A stretch of DNA of 64,000 nt from Bradyrhizobium sp. ARR65 (GCF_000472385.1 NZ_AWZU01000034.1:22764-86763); one strand, 5' to 3'; positions 43,503 to 51,628 are shown, numbered from the stretch's first letter. Numbers and translations: made by a program. Notes: a model not told the origin generated them from the sequence alone.

Positions 43503-44603
43503 TCAAGCCTCCTCTACGAGCTGGCGGGCGCAGCCGCGTTCCGAGCGTTCAAGGAACTGAACCAGTTCGGCTGCTCGCCGCGCCGAGCTGTGCTGATCAA
43601 GCGCCCGTTCCCGGGCCCGCCGGGCGATGCGCTGCAAGGTGCCGTCATCGTTCTCGAATGCGGCGAGGGTGTCATGTTCGTCGCGAACCAGGATGATCTC
43701 CTCACCAGCTTCGAAGAAGTCGGCGATCCCGTCCCACGCATCGCTGAGCAGCGGCGCCCCACATGCTGCGGCCTCGAACAGGCGACCTGAGGGACACCAG
43801 CCCATCTCCGCCATGGCGTGACGGGTGACGTTCAACGTCATGCGCGACGACGCGAAGAAAGCGGCATGCTCCGATGGCGGCAAGTGCCGCACGAAGTAGA
43901 TATTCCGCGACCACGGAAAATCCTGCGGATACTGCGCCCCGCCGATCAGAAAACGCAGGTCCTGGCGTCGGCGCGCCGGTTCGACGAACAGCTTCTCGAG
44001 CGCGCGTTGCCGATCTTCCGAATAGGTTCCGAGATAGGATAGATCGGCTCTGTAGTGCGGTTGGGGCGCGACGGGTCGATGCACTTCGGGATCGACATGT
44101 CCGTAGAGCGCTGCGATCCGGCGGACACCCAGCCGCCGCTGAAATTCCTCGAACACGCGCGGTCCGCCGGTGAAGCTGAGCACGAGTTCGAAGTCCTGCA
44201 GACCGCGCGATCCGATGTAAGGCACGGCTTCGCCGGTGCGCAGCTTTGCCAGCGTGACCGGCGTATCGAGATCGTAAAAGACGCGAAGACCTCGGGCCTG
44301 GTCTGTGACGAGTTCGGTGGCCGCAAGTCCGTCGGGGCAATAGGAGGTGACGATTGCAGCGTCGGCATCGTTCACGTCTGCGCTCGCTCGTGAGCGGATG
44401 GCGTCCCAGGAGGGATACAGTTCGAGGCGTCCACCGGCGAGCTCAAAAACATCCCTCGTGCCGGCGTAGTAGGGCACATCGCGCTCGTAGAAGACCACAT
44501 CGTGCCCGATACGCGCGAGATTCTTGCACAATCCACGCCAGAGCGTGGCATGACCATTGCCCCATGACGAGGAGATCGTAAGACCGAAAATGACGATCTT
44601 CAC
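43503..44603 (-). CDS. CgeB-like glycosyltransferase
   Basis: A 366-residue GT-B glycosyltransferase. It shares SSWGNGHAT, FYDLDTPVTLAKL, LSYLGTYSEDRQRALEKL, LNVTRHAM and RLFEAAACGAPLLSDAWDGI with the transferase at 31650-32774, so the two are the closest pair of the four CgeB-like proteins here. It overlaps the phosphatase gene by 4 bp. Being third in the operon, it may add the first sugar to the inositol phosphate, which is a guess. Confidence 0.8.
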   Translation of the reverse strand: MKIVIFGLTISSSWGNGHATLWRGLCKNLARIGHDVVFYERDVPYYAGTRDVFELAGGRLELYPSWDAIRSRASADVNDADAAIVTSYCPDGLAATELVTDQARGLRVFYDLDTPVTLAKLRTGEAVPYIGSRGLQDFELVLSFTGGPRVFEEFQRRLGVRRIAALYGHVDPEVHRPVAPQPHYRADLSYLGTYSEDRQRALEKLFVEPARRRQDLRFLIGGAQYPQDFPWSRNIYFVRHLPPSEHAAFFASSRMTLNVTRHAMAEMGWCPSGRLFEAAACGAPLLSDAWDGIADFFEAGEEIILVRDEHDTLAAFENDDGTLQRIARRARERALDQHSSARRAAELVQFLERSERGCARQLVEEA

Positions 44604-45196
44604 GCAGGCACCCTCTGGTTGATTCCGGTGATGTGAATGCCGCTGCCGTCTACCGAGAGCGTGCTGATGCTCGCAGGCGCGACCTCTATGGCCGGGAAGT
44701 CGTCGAGTGAAAGTCCCGAATAATGCAGCAGCGCGGCCCTGATCGGCTCGGCATGGCTGACGATCACGACCGTGCCGCCGGCATTGCCATTGCGGAGCTG
44801 TTCCAGATGTTCGACGACTCTTTGTTGCAGGGACCGCATGGTCTCGCCGTTCGGAGGCTGACTATCCCCCCGCCGGCTGTTCCAGCGCGCCCAGCCGGGA
44901 TCATCGTTCAGCTCGTCGAACCTGCGCCCGGTCCACTCGCCGAGGTCAATCTCGTCCATCGCAGGTGCGATCTCGACGGCGAGGCCGAGGCGCGACGCGA
45001 GGATGTCCGCCGATTGGTGTGCGCGCCGCTGCGGACTGCATTGGATTGCCGTCGGCGGTGGCACCAGAAACTCGGCGCAGCGCGCGATCTCGCGGCAGCC
45101 CCTTTCGTCGAGACCGACGCCGGGCATGCGCCCGCACAGCACGCGCTGCAACAGCGCATGATGGCCATGGCGGACGAGATGAATCGCTTGCACCAT
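44600..45196 (-). CDS. histidine-phosphatase (phosphoglycerate-mutase-like) family enzyme
   Basis: A 198-residue protein with the catalytic LVRHGHH motif at residues 6-12, SPQRRAHQSADILA with the second Arg, a DEIDLGEWTGRRFDEL acid region and VIVSHAEPIRAAL with the second His. Such enzymes remove phosphate from sugar phosphates, and one branch dephosphorylates glucosyl-3-phosphoglycerate. It starts 7 bp after the inositol-phosphate synthase gene, so it may dephosphorylate inositol phosphate or a glycosylated product. Confidence 0.8.
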   Translation of the reverse strand: MVQAIHLVRHGHHALLQRVLCGRMPGVGLDERGCREIARCAEFLVPPPTAIQCSPQRRAHQSADILASRLGLAVEIAPAMDEIDLGEWTGRRFDELNDDPGWARWNSRRGDSQPPNGETMRSLQQRVVEHLEQLRNGNAGGTVVIVSHAEPIRAALLHYSGLSLDDFPAIEVAPASISTLSVDGSGIHITGINQRVPA

Positions 45197-45203
45197 GACG
45201 GCA

Positions 45204-46298
45204 TCACGCCTTGTTATCGATGAAGGCGCGCGTGCGGCGCCGCGCCTCTTCATCAGTGAATTGCTGCGGCGGCGATTTCATGAAGTAGCTGGAGGGGCCT
45301 GTCAGCGCGCCGGCGATGCCGCGATCCATCGCGAGCTTGGCGCAGCGGACGGCATCGATCACCACCCCGGCCGAGTTCGGGGAGTCCCAGACTTCGAGCC
45401 TGACCTCGGCGGTCAGCGGCGAGCCGCCGAAGGTGGTGCCTTCGAGCCGGATATAGGCGAGCTTGCGATCGGTGAGCCAGGGAACGTGATCGCTCGGCCC
45501 GACGTGAATGTTTTCGGCCCCGAGCGGAATGTCGAACTGGCTGGTCACGGCTTGCGTCTTCGAAATCTTCTTCGACGTGAGCCGCTCGCGTTCGAGCATG
45601 TTCTTGAAATCGGTGTTGCCGCCGAAGTTGAGTTGATAGGTGCGGTCGAGCCGAACGCCGCGTTCGCGGAACAGGTTGGCGAGAATCCGGTGGAGAATAG
45701 TGGCCCCGACCTGGCTTTTGATATCGTCACCTATCAGGGGAAGACCGGCCTCTTCGAACCGCACCCGCCATGCCCGATCGGATGCGATAAAGACGGGAAT
45801 GCAGTTGACGAAGGCGCAGCCGGACTCCAGGGCGCGCCCGGCGTACCATTCCGTCGCCTTTTGCGAACCCACCGGAAGATAGGAGACGAGCACGTCGGTG
45901 CGCGATTTTCTCAGGACGTCCGTGACGTCGGCCTCAGCCGTCGAAGCAATGGGCACGTCCTCCTCGAGATAGTGGCCGATGCCGTCGAGCACGGGCCCGC
46001 GCTGAACGATCACGCCGGTCTCCGCGACCGGCGCGAAGCGACGCGTATTGTTCGGCTCCGCCAGAATGGCTTCGGCGACGTCGCGGCCCACTTTCCTTGC
46101 ATTGACGTCAAAGGCGGAGGTTATCTCGATGTCGCTGACGTGATAGCCGCCGACATCCGCGTTCATCAAACCGGGGACCGGCTCGTTGGATTTGGCATTG
46201 CGATAGTAGGTCAGTCCCTGAACGAACGAACTGGCGCAGTTGCCGACGCCGACGATGCCGACGCGAACGCGACGGCTGTCTTGAAGACGGGAATGCAT
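45204..46298 (-). CDS. myo-inositol-1-phosphate synthase
   Basis: A 364-residue enzyme of the actinobacterial/archaeal MIPS type that makes inositol 1-phosphate from glucose 6-phosphate with NAD. Motifs: VGIVGVGNCASSFVQGL (NAD), NADVGGYHVSDI, VNCIPVFIASD, GDDIKSQVGATILHR with the catalytic Asp-Lys, NFGGNTDFKNML and GPSDHVPWLTDRK. It is the first gene of the glycan cluster. The ATG follows GGAGG at 10 bp, rather distant. Inositol synthesis is uncommon in proteobacteria, so this gene signals a dedicated inositol product. Confidence 0.9.
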   Translation of the reverse strand: MHSRLQDSRRVRVGIVGVGNCASSFVQGLTYYRNAKSNEPVPGLMNADVGGYHVSDIEITSAFDVNARKVGRDVAEAILAEPNNTRRFAPVAETGVIVQRGPVLDGIGHYLEEDVPIASTAEADVTDVLRKSRTDVLVSYLPVGSQKATEWYAGRALESGCAFVNCIPVFIASDRAWRVRFEEAGLPLIGDDIKSQVGATILHRILANLFRERGVRLDRTYQLNFGGNTDFKNMLERERLTSKKISKTQAVTSQFDIPLGAENIHVGPSDHVPWLTDRKLAYIRLEGTTFGGSPLTAEVRLEVWDSPNSAGVVIDAVRCAKLAMDRGIAGALTGPSSYFMKSPPQQFTDEEARRRTRAFIDNKA

Positions 46299-46333
46299 CG
46301 ATCAGTATCCTCCGGCACGCGCCAAACGTAAGT

Positions 46334-46347
46334 ACGTTCGCGAACGT
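46334..46347. promoter_or_regulatory. 14-bp perfect palindrome in the inositol-synthase leader
   Basis: ACGTTCGCGAACGT reads the same on both strands. It overlaps the -10 element of the EcfG-type promoter and ends 36 bp upstream of the start codon, which fits an operator for a dimeric regulator. A partial echo (GCGTTCG) lies at 46358-46364. Confidence 0.45.
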
Positions 46348-46367
46348 GCCAGGCTTGCGTTCGTTCC
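46343..46367 (-). promoter_or_regulatory. EcfG-type promoter of the glycan cluster
   Basis: On the reverse strand GGAAC (46367-46363) and CGTT (46346-46343) are separated by exactly 16 bases, a perfect EcfG consensus. It lies 44 bp upstream of the inositol-phosphate synthase gene and would place the fifteen-gene cluster, or its first seven genes, under the general stress response. Confidence 0.62.
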
Positions 46368-46645
46368 TGAGCCCAACAGGGACACGGCGAGCGGTCGCGG
46401 AATCGGCAGGACAAAATCGCAAAAGCTTAACCTAGTATAGATTTCCGGCGGACAGCCTGGGAACGAATAGCAACTTGGAAGATGAAGAAGATGATGATGG
46501 CATGATGGCCGCGCTTCGATCGCTTCAGGAGCGGATCAATCGAAGAACGAATTTCCGTCTGGTGCGTTCTTCGCCAAATGGAGCCAGCCAGTCGAGCAAT
46601 GCTTGTTGATGAAGCTGGCGTGACGATTCAAGGTGGGAAGTTACG

Positions 46646-46951
46646 ATGAGCGCGACCAAAACAACCGCGGATCACGAGGCGAGGACCACGACGGACCACA
46701 GGACCATCCAGAAATGGGCGGAAGAACGGGGCGGCAAGCCGGCGACGGTTCGGGCGACCGAGGAGGACGGCCATGCCGGGGTCCTTCGGATCGATTTCGA
46801 TCCGAAGGAGAAAGCCCTCGACCCAATCGATTGGGACGAGTTCTTCCGGAAGTTCGACGAATCCAAGTTGGCGTTCCTGTATCAGGACCATACCAAGGAT
46901 GGCGGACTAAGCCGCTTCCATAAATTCGTCCATCGCACATCGACACGTTAA
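46646..46951 (+). CDS. conserved hypothetical, 101 residues
   Basis: A 101-residue acidic, soluble protein: TIQKWAEERGGKPATVRATEE, VLRIDFDPKEKALDPIDWDEFF and KLAFLYQDHTKDGGLSRFHKFV. The pattern recurs in many bacteria, where it is sometimes labelled 1,4-alpha-glucan branching enzyme although it is far too short for one. I treat it as a small domain of unknown role. It is preceded by GGTGGGAAG and followed at 8 bp by the next forward gene. Confidence 0.7.
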   Translation: MSATKTTADHEARTTTDHRTIQKWAEERGGKPATVRATEEDGHAGVLRIDFDPKEKALDPIDWDEFFRKFDESKLAFLYQDHTKDGGLSRFHKFVHRTSTR

Positions 46952-46959
46952 ACTGAACA

Positions 46960-47973
46960 ATGGCGGCAGCGCGCGCCGGCGGTGACGGGGAGTCTTGTGC
47001 ATTCGACGACTGGGTCGTCGCCATGCGCAGAGGCGATTTCGAGCGCGCCTGGGAGATGACCGACCGAGACCTCGCCGCGCTGTGCCCCTCCGGTCGCGGC
47101 AAGCACGAGGGCCCCCGCCACGAACAGCGCATCTGGCGGGGGGAGGACCTATACGGCAAGCGGGTGCTGGTCCGCTGCTATCACGGGCTCGGCGATACCA
47201 TTCAATTCATACGCTTTGCCCGGCCGCTGCGCGAGATTGCGCGCGAGGTCATCGTCTGGTGTCAGCCCGAGCTGGTCACACTCGTTTCGCGCGTCGATGG
47301 AGTCGATCGCATCTTGCCGCTTCATGACGGAGCGGCGGACGTCGATTTCGACGTCGATATCGAGATCATGGAAATTCCCCACGCAATCAGGGCGAAGCGG
47401 GAGCAGGTGCGGCTGCGCGGGCCTTATCTGACGCTTTCGCGGCCGGTCCGGCGGATTCACAAGCGTGCCGATGATCTTGCCATTGGCCTGCTGTGGAGCG
47501 TCGGAGATTGGGATAAGCGGCGCGCGCTTCCCTCTGCCGAACTCCGGCGGCTGGATATTCCAGGCGTTCGTCTCTTCTCGCTGCAACGCGGCGCGGCGGC
47601 AAAGGCGGCCAACGAGATCGGGGCGATTGATATCAGCACCCCTGATCTCGAGACCCTGGCTCGGCGGCTTCTCGCGCTTGATCTTGTGATCTGTCCCGAC
47701 ACAATGATTGCCCATTTGTCTGCGGCGCTTGGCTGCGAAACCTGGATACTCCTGCATTGCGATTGCGATTGGCGCTGGCCGAGTTCCGGAAGCACGAGCT
47801 TCTGGTATCCGAGCGCCCGGCTGTTCCATCAGGCTACGGCAGGCGATTGGCGCACCGTCATTGATGAAGTCAGATGCGCCATCATCTCCCGCCTGCAGGA
47901 GCGAAGGCGAGGGTTGCCTTGCGGGATCAATGTGGGGCGGACGCCGCTGCCTCCTCCGGAGCGGCCGGCTTGA
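46960..47973 (+). CDS. GT9/heptosyltransferase-like protein
   Basis: A 337-residue protein. After an N-terminal region of about 60 residues that resembles the linker seen after tetratricopeptide repeats in larger relatives (VVAMRRGDFERAWEMTDRDL), it has RVLVRCYHGLGDTIQFIRFA, the first loop of GT9 transferases, and VICPDTMIAHLSAALGCETWILL near the C-terminus. It probably transfers a sugar to an envelope glycan or protein. The end overlaps the convergent Crp/Fnr gene by 47 bp, so the true stop could be debated, but the frame is intact. Confidence 0.7.
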   Translation: MAAARAGGDGESCAFDDWVVAMRRGDFERAWEMTDRDLAALCPSGRGKHEGPRHEQRIWRGEDLYGKRVLVRCYHGLGDTIQFIRFARPLREIAREVIVWCQPELVTLVSRVDGVDRILPLHDGAADVDFDVDIEIMEIPHAIRAKREQVRLRGPYLTLSRPVRRIHKRADDLAIGLLWSVGDWDKRRALPSAELRRLDIPGVRLFSLQRGAAAKAANEIGAIDISTPDLETLARRLLALDLVICPDTMIAHLSAALGCETWILLHCDCDWRWPSSGSTSFWYPSARLFHQATAGDWRTVIDEVRCAIISRLQERRRGLPCGINVGRTPLPPPERPA

Positions 47974-48718
47974 GCAGCTCAAGCTCGGAAGGCTTCGGTT
48001 CGCGCAAGTGCAAATAGTCCGGATTGAACCCGGCGAGGTGGACGAGCGCCCGCCAATCCACAATCGTGATCATTTTCGATTGCCAATGTAAGAGGCGCTT
48101 GCGGCGCAGTTCCTGGATGATCCGGTTGGCGTGAACGGCCGAAATGCCGCACGCGGCGGCCAGATCGGATTGGGTGAAGGGTGAGGGGAACCGGTAGTCT
48201 CGCGCTTGCCCGACCGCGCGCAGCCGCAACGCAATCTCGCAAATCAGATAGGCCACACGGGTCAAGGAGTCGCGGCTGCCGAGATTGATGATCCAGTTTC
48301 GCAGCGATGCGGCGTCGGCGAGGCTCAGCAGCGAGAGCGCACGCGACAGGCTTGGCGAAACCGATGCGACCTCGTGAAAGAATGCATGGGGAACGAACGC
48401 GACGACGGCAGGCCCGAGCGTGCTCAGATTGGCCTCGGCCCTCGGCCACTTCAGCATCTGAATGTCCGGCACGTCTCCCGCTACGTAGATCGAGGTGATC
48501 TGCCCGCCGACATTGTCGGCATCCTTCCAGCAGAGATAGCCCTGCAGGAGCAGGCAGCAGCAATTCGGCTGGTCTCCCTTTCGCCAAATGTTTTCATGGG
48601 ACGCAAAATGCCGGATCGAGAACGGCATTTTTGCCAGCAGATCGAGGTCACTGGCCGATAGTTCGGCGATGCTGGCGAGTCGGTCGGCAAATTTGGTGTA
48701 GGCAAATCCTGTTTGCAT
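47927..48718 (-). CDS. Crp/Fnr-family transcriptional regulator
   Basis: A 263-residue regulator: a cyclic-nucleotide-binding-like barrel (about residues 30-150) followed by a helix-turn-helix (SPFTQSDLAAACGISAVHANRIIQELRRK). The CCCLLL run belongs to a beta strand; the N-terminal four-Cys cluster of oxygen-sensing Fnr is absent, so it may bind another effector. A TTG start at 48775 would add 19 residues. It is divergent from the dihaem cytochrome gene, which it may regulate along with the oxidase operon. Confidence 0.8.
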   Translation of the reverse strand: MQTGFAYTKFADRLASIAELSASDLDLLAKMPFSIRHFASHENIWRKGDQPNCCCLLLQGYLCWKDADNVGGQITSIYVAGDVPDIQMLKWPRAEANLSTLGPAVVAFVPHAFFHEVASVSPSLSRALSLLSLADAASLRNWIINLGSRDSLTRVAYLICEIALRLRAVGQARDYRFPSPFTQSDLAAACGISAVHANRIIQELRRKRLLHWQSKMITIVDWRALVHLAGFNPDYLHLREPKPSELELLKPAAPEEAAASAPH

Positions 48719-48924
48719 TCCTTTCAAGCCCGTCGACCGTTGGGCGGTTGCTCGCGCCCGATCAATGTTGGCCAAGCGCGAACGTTCCTACTCGCAAAGG
48801 CGCGGCAAGCTTGAGCCCGTCGCTCGCTGCGGGCTGTTGCCAGTGCCCCGAGTGCCGTGCCCTTCCGGAACAAGGGCTGGAACCCAGACGTTTGCTGACC
48901 GTCCGGCTCCCACATGGGCGATCG

Positions 48925-49842
48925 ATGCGCATTCGTCTCTGGCTGATTCCGGCGGCCGCGATCGGCGCCGCGGGCATTCTCGCCGCGTGGTTGATCACCG
49001 CGCCGCAACCCGCGGCATCGAGCATCCCTGCCGCGGCATTCGAGAAAAAGGGCGATCCGGCGAGAGGCCGCCTCATCTTCGCGGCCGGCGATTGTGCGTC
49101 CTGCCATGCCTCGCCGGGACAACCCGACCGGCTGCGGCTGGGGGGCGGTCTCGCGCTGGCTTCGCCTTTCGGGACGTTTCGGCCACCCAACATCTCCATG
49201 GATCCGGTCGACGGTATCGGAGCCTGGCAGGCCAAGGACCTCGCCAACGCGCTGCTCAGCGGCGTGTCACCGGATGGCCGGCATTATTATCCGCTGTTTC
49301 CATATCCGAGCTTCGCGCACATGACGGTCGACGACGTGGTCGATCTGATGGCCTATTTGCGCACGCTACCGGCGGTACATGGCCGGGCGCCGCCCCACGA
49401 AATCAGTCCGCTGTTTCGGATTCGCCGCTTGATCGGTCTCTGGAAGCTCATCTTCTTCGATCGCACGCAGATCAAGCCGGACATGCGACGCGACCCGGAA
49501 TGGAACCGCGGCCGCTATCTGGTGGAAAGCGTCAGCCATTGCGCTGAATGCCATTCCGCGCGCAACTTGTTCGGCGCCATCGAGGAGAGTACGCGGATGG
49601 CGGGCGGCTTGGATCCGACGGGCACGGGCTTCGTTCCGAACATCACGCCGCAGCATATCGGCAACTGGTCGAAGCAGGACATTGCGGAGATGCTGAAGAC
49701 GGGCATCACGCCGCTTCATATGCGCGTCGGATCATCGATGAGCGAGGTCGTGACCGACACGGCGATGCTGCCGGAGAGTGACCGGCAGGCGATCGCCGCT
49801 TACTTGAAATCGCTGCCATCGCGGCCGACGCCGGAACCTTAG
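48925..49842 (+). CDS. dihaem c-type cytochrome
   Basis: A 305-residue exported cytochrome. One N-terminal membrane segment (LWLIPAAAIGAAGILAAWLI) acts as signal or anchor. Two haem-attachment sites are visible, CASCH at about residue 56 and CAECH near 210, each in its own cytochrome c domain with later NISM- and MRVGSSM-type Met candidates. It resembles the cytochrome subunits of alcohol/aldehyde dehydrogenases and isoquinoline-type oxidases. It probably carries electrons from a periplasmic dehydrogenase to the oxidase encoded nearby. Confidence 0.8.
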   Translation: MRIRLWLIPAAAIGAAGILAAWLITAPQPAASSIPAAAFEKKGDPARGRLIFAAGDCASCHASPGQPDRLRLGGGLALASPFGTFRPPNISMDPVDGIGAWQAKDLANALLSGVSPDGRHYYPLFPYPSFAHMTVDDVVDLMAYLRTLPAVHGRAPPHEISPLFRIRRLIGLWKLIFFDRTQIKPDMRRDPEWNRGRYLVESVSHCAECHSARNLFGAIEESTRMAGGLDPTGTGFVPNITPQHIGNWSKQDIAEMLKTGITPLHMRVGSSMSEVVTDTAMLPESDRQAIAAYLKSLPSRPTPEP

Positions 49843-49876
49843 CCCGGTCCTGCTGCGTCATAAACGGCTCTATCCC

Positions 49877-49928
49877 CTCATCCTCAGAAGCGTGCGCGAG
49901 CCAAGCGTCTCGAAAGATGAGGCCGGCT
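49877..49928. repeat. imperfect palindromic intergenic repeat
   Basis: CTCATCCTCAGAAGCG on the left and GCGTCTCGAAAGATGAGG on the right are inverted relatives around a short centre. I recognise the pattern (CATCCTGAGGAGC... GTCTCGAAGGATG) as a dispersed palindromic repeat of Bradyrhizobium-type genomes, here somewhat diverged. It lies between convergent cytochrome genes. Confidence 0.6.
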
Positions 49929-49950
49929 TCGGGGGCGGGCTCGACCCGGG

Positions 49951-50013
49951 GGCATGCTCAGACAAAAATTAGCGCGATGACGGTTCAACCGGATCTCATC
50001 GTGCTCCAGGGTC
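49951..50013. repeat. second copy of the intergenic repeat at 30060-30160 (diverged)
   Basis: GCATGCTCAGACAAAAATTAG, then GCGCGATGACGGTTCAACCGG and TCTCATCGTGCT, follow the right half of the repeat at 30060-30160 with a handful of substitutions and a short deletion. Its last bases overlap the end of the cytochrome c gene at 50012. Confidence 0.65.
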
Positions 50014-50419
50014 AATGCGAATAGAGGTAGGCCGCGACGTCGCGTGCTTCGGCTTCCGAGATGCCGGACGCAGGCATTACCGAGTTGGGCGAAAGACTTT
50101 GCGGCGCCACGATCCATTGCACCAGATGGCTAGGCGTGTTGGCGGCAACGCCCCCGATATAGACGCGGTGGATGAGGCCCGACAAAGGTGGGCCGACCTG
50201 GCCGTCGGCGCCGGGAATGCCCGATATGGTGTGGCAGCCGGCGCAGCCGTAACGACGCAGGACATCCGGCGCGCGCGACGGCTCGCCGCCGGTCATGGCG
50301 CGGGCGATGCTTTCCGCCTGCTGCTGCGACGACCAGGCCATCGTGGCCACGACCGCAACGGCAGCCACGCCCAGGGCGAGGACTCCAAGGCTTGCCCAGT
50401 GGCGACTAGATCGCGGCAT
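50012..50419 (-). CDS. membrane-anchored monohaem cytochrome c
   Basis: A 135-residue protein: an N-terminal membrane anchor (LGVLALGVAAVAVVATMAW), then one cytochrome c domain with CAGCH, ADGQVGPPLSG and MPASGISEAEARDVAAYLY. It overlaps the CtaG gene by 14 bp and is the last gene of the oxidase operon. It likely delivers electrons to the caa3-type oxidase. Confidence 0.83.
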   Translation of the reverse strand: MPRSSRHWASLGVLALGVAAVAVVATMAWSSQQQAESIARAMTGGEPSRAPDVLRRYGCAGCHTISGIPGADGQVGPPLSGLIHRVYIGGVAANTPSHLVQWIVAPQSLSPNSVMPASGISEAEARDVAAYLYSH

Positions 50420-51299
50420 GGATGTCTCTTGCTTTCTCGCCCGCGCGGCTGATCCAGATCGCCATCAGCGCGAGCGCTGCGCCGGCATAGACCGTGCCGG
50501 CGGGGATCCACATGATGAGCCCCGCGAGCTGCTGGTCTTCCAGCGGTGTCAGGCCGAAGCTGAGAGCTGTGGCGGTCTGAGCCTGGTAGAGCACCCGCGG
50601 CGCCAGCGCCATCAGCGCGCCCAACGCGGTGGTATGCAGCATGGTAACGAACAGATGCCAGGCGCCGGCGCCGATTTCGTTGCGACGGAACACCGACCAC
50701 CAGAACAGCAGCGCGGTGACAAAGAAGCTCAGATGCTGCAAGCGGTGCAGCGCGACGTTGGTGACCGCAGCGTCGAATAATGGCGGCGCGTGCCAGGCCC
50801 AGATGGCGATGCCATGCAGGATCGTCGCGTTGCGACCATGGCTCAGCCAGTTCCATGCGGCACGGACGGGACCGGATCGTATCAGCGTCGCGGTGCCGAT
50901 CCGCAATTGTCGCGGCAGCGACCACAACAGCGCCCCCAACGGTCGCGCCATCACGATCAATGGCGCCGAGACCGCCATCACGATCTCATGCTCGATCATG
51001 TGAAAGGTGAAGAGGTGCTCGCCCAGCCAATGCATCGGCGATACCAGTGCGCCCGCCAGGCTCAGCCAGCCGCAACAATAGGCGAGGTTGCGCCAGGCTC
51101 TCACGGCATTGCCGCCGCGGCTGCGCCGATGCAGCGCAATTGCTCCGACGATGTAGAGAATGCCGAGCGTGAGCAGCGGAACGACCACCCAGGGATCGAA
51201 TGTCCAGGCTGCATGCGCGCGATCGGCATCGACGCCGTGCGCGAAGGCGCGAGCGGTCCCGAGAGCCGCGAGCATGAGTCCAACCGCTATCGTTCGCAT
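50406..51299 (-). CDS. ctaG: caa3-type oxidase assembly factor CtaG (membrane protein)
   Basis: A 297-residue polytopic membrane protein of the caa3_CtaG family, with about seven helices, a signal-like start (GLMLALGTARAFA follows the Met) and conserved His-rich loops (LHWLGEHLFTFHMIEHEI, LHRLQHLSFF). The family, named from Bacillus, helps assemble copper into oxidases of the caa3 type. Its position between the small membrane protein and cytochrome c fits that role. It should not be confused with the Cox11-type CtaG of the same name. Confidence 0.82.
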   Translation of the reverse strand: MRTIAVGLMLAALGTARAFAHGVDADRAHAAWTFDPWVVVPLLTLGILYIVGAIALHRRSRGGNAVRAWRNLAYCCGWLSLAGALVSPMHWLGEHLFTFHMIEHEIVMAVSAPLIVMARPLGALLWSLPRQLRIGTATLIRSGPVRAAWNWLSHGRNATILHGIAIWAWHAPPLFDAAVTNVALHRLQHLSFFVTALLFWWSVFRRNEIGAGAWHLFVTMLHTTALGALMALAPRVLYQAQTATALSFGLTPLEDQQLAGLIMWIPAGTVYAGAALALMAIWISRAGEKARDIHAAI

Positions 51300-51628
51300 C
51301 CCGTCAGCACCACAGAGGCTATCGTCTGCATGATCAACGCAAAGCCGAAGACCAATGATGAAAGTGCGCTCAACGCGCCGATGAAGCGGAACGTGCGAGG
51401 CGAGCTAAAACCGGTCATGTCGGCCCGAGCCGACCGCCAGGACAGGACGCCTGCGAGACAGGTCACGATCAAGGCCGCCAACGAGATCATCGCCGAGGCA
51501 TGAATCTGCTTTACGCAATCGGCATAGGAAAGGTTGAGGCCGAGCATCACATTGATGGCCCACAGCAGTGCGGCGACCCAAAGGCCCGCCCATGCCCATA
51601 ACCTGGCGAGAATTCTGTAAGCCCTCAT
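51287..51628 (-). CDS. small three-helix membrane protein of the oxidase operon
   Basis: A 113-residue protein with three predicted helices (LWAWAGLWVAALLWAINVMLG, SLAALIVTCLAGVLSW and ALSALSSLVFGFALIMQ). It overlaps the CtaG and subunit III genes. I do not recognise a named family; the position suggests an accessory or subunit IV-like component of the oxidase. Confidence 0.65.
   Translation of the reverse strand: MRAYRILARLWAWAGLWVAALLWAINVMLGLNLSYADCVKQIHASAMISLAALIVTCLAGVLSWRSARADMTGFSSPRTFRFIGALSALSSLVFGFALIMQTIASVVLTGCER

Larger units (their letters stand above)
46299..46645. other. divergent intergenic region with stress promoter
   Basis: This 347-bp gap separates the glycan cluster from the conserved hypothetical at 46646. 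It contains the EcfG-type promoter and the 14-bp palindrome described separately. A TTG-started frame at 46475-46609 would give a 44-residue acidic then basic peptide (EDEEDDDGMMAALRSLQER), without a good ribosome site; I do not call it a gene. The remainder shows nothing recognisable. Confidence 0.5.

Noticed and set aside
46475..46609. Possible 44-residue peptide starting at TTG in the glycan cluster leader
   Set aside because: No good ribosome site and no family; composition could be chance. It is kept only as a remark.
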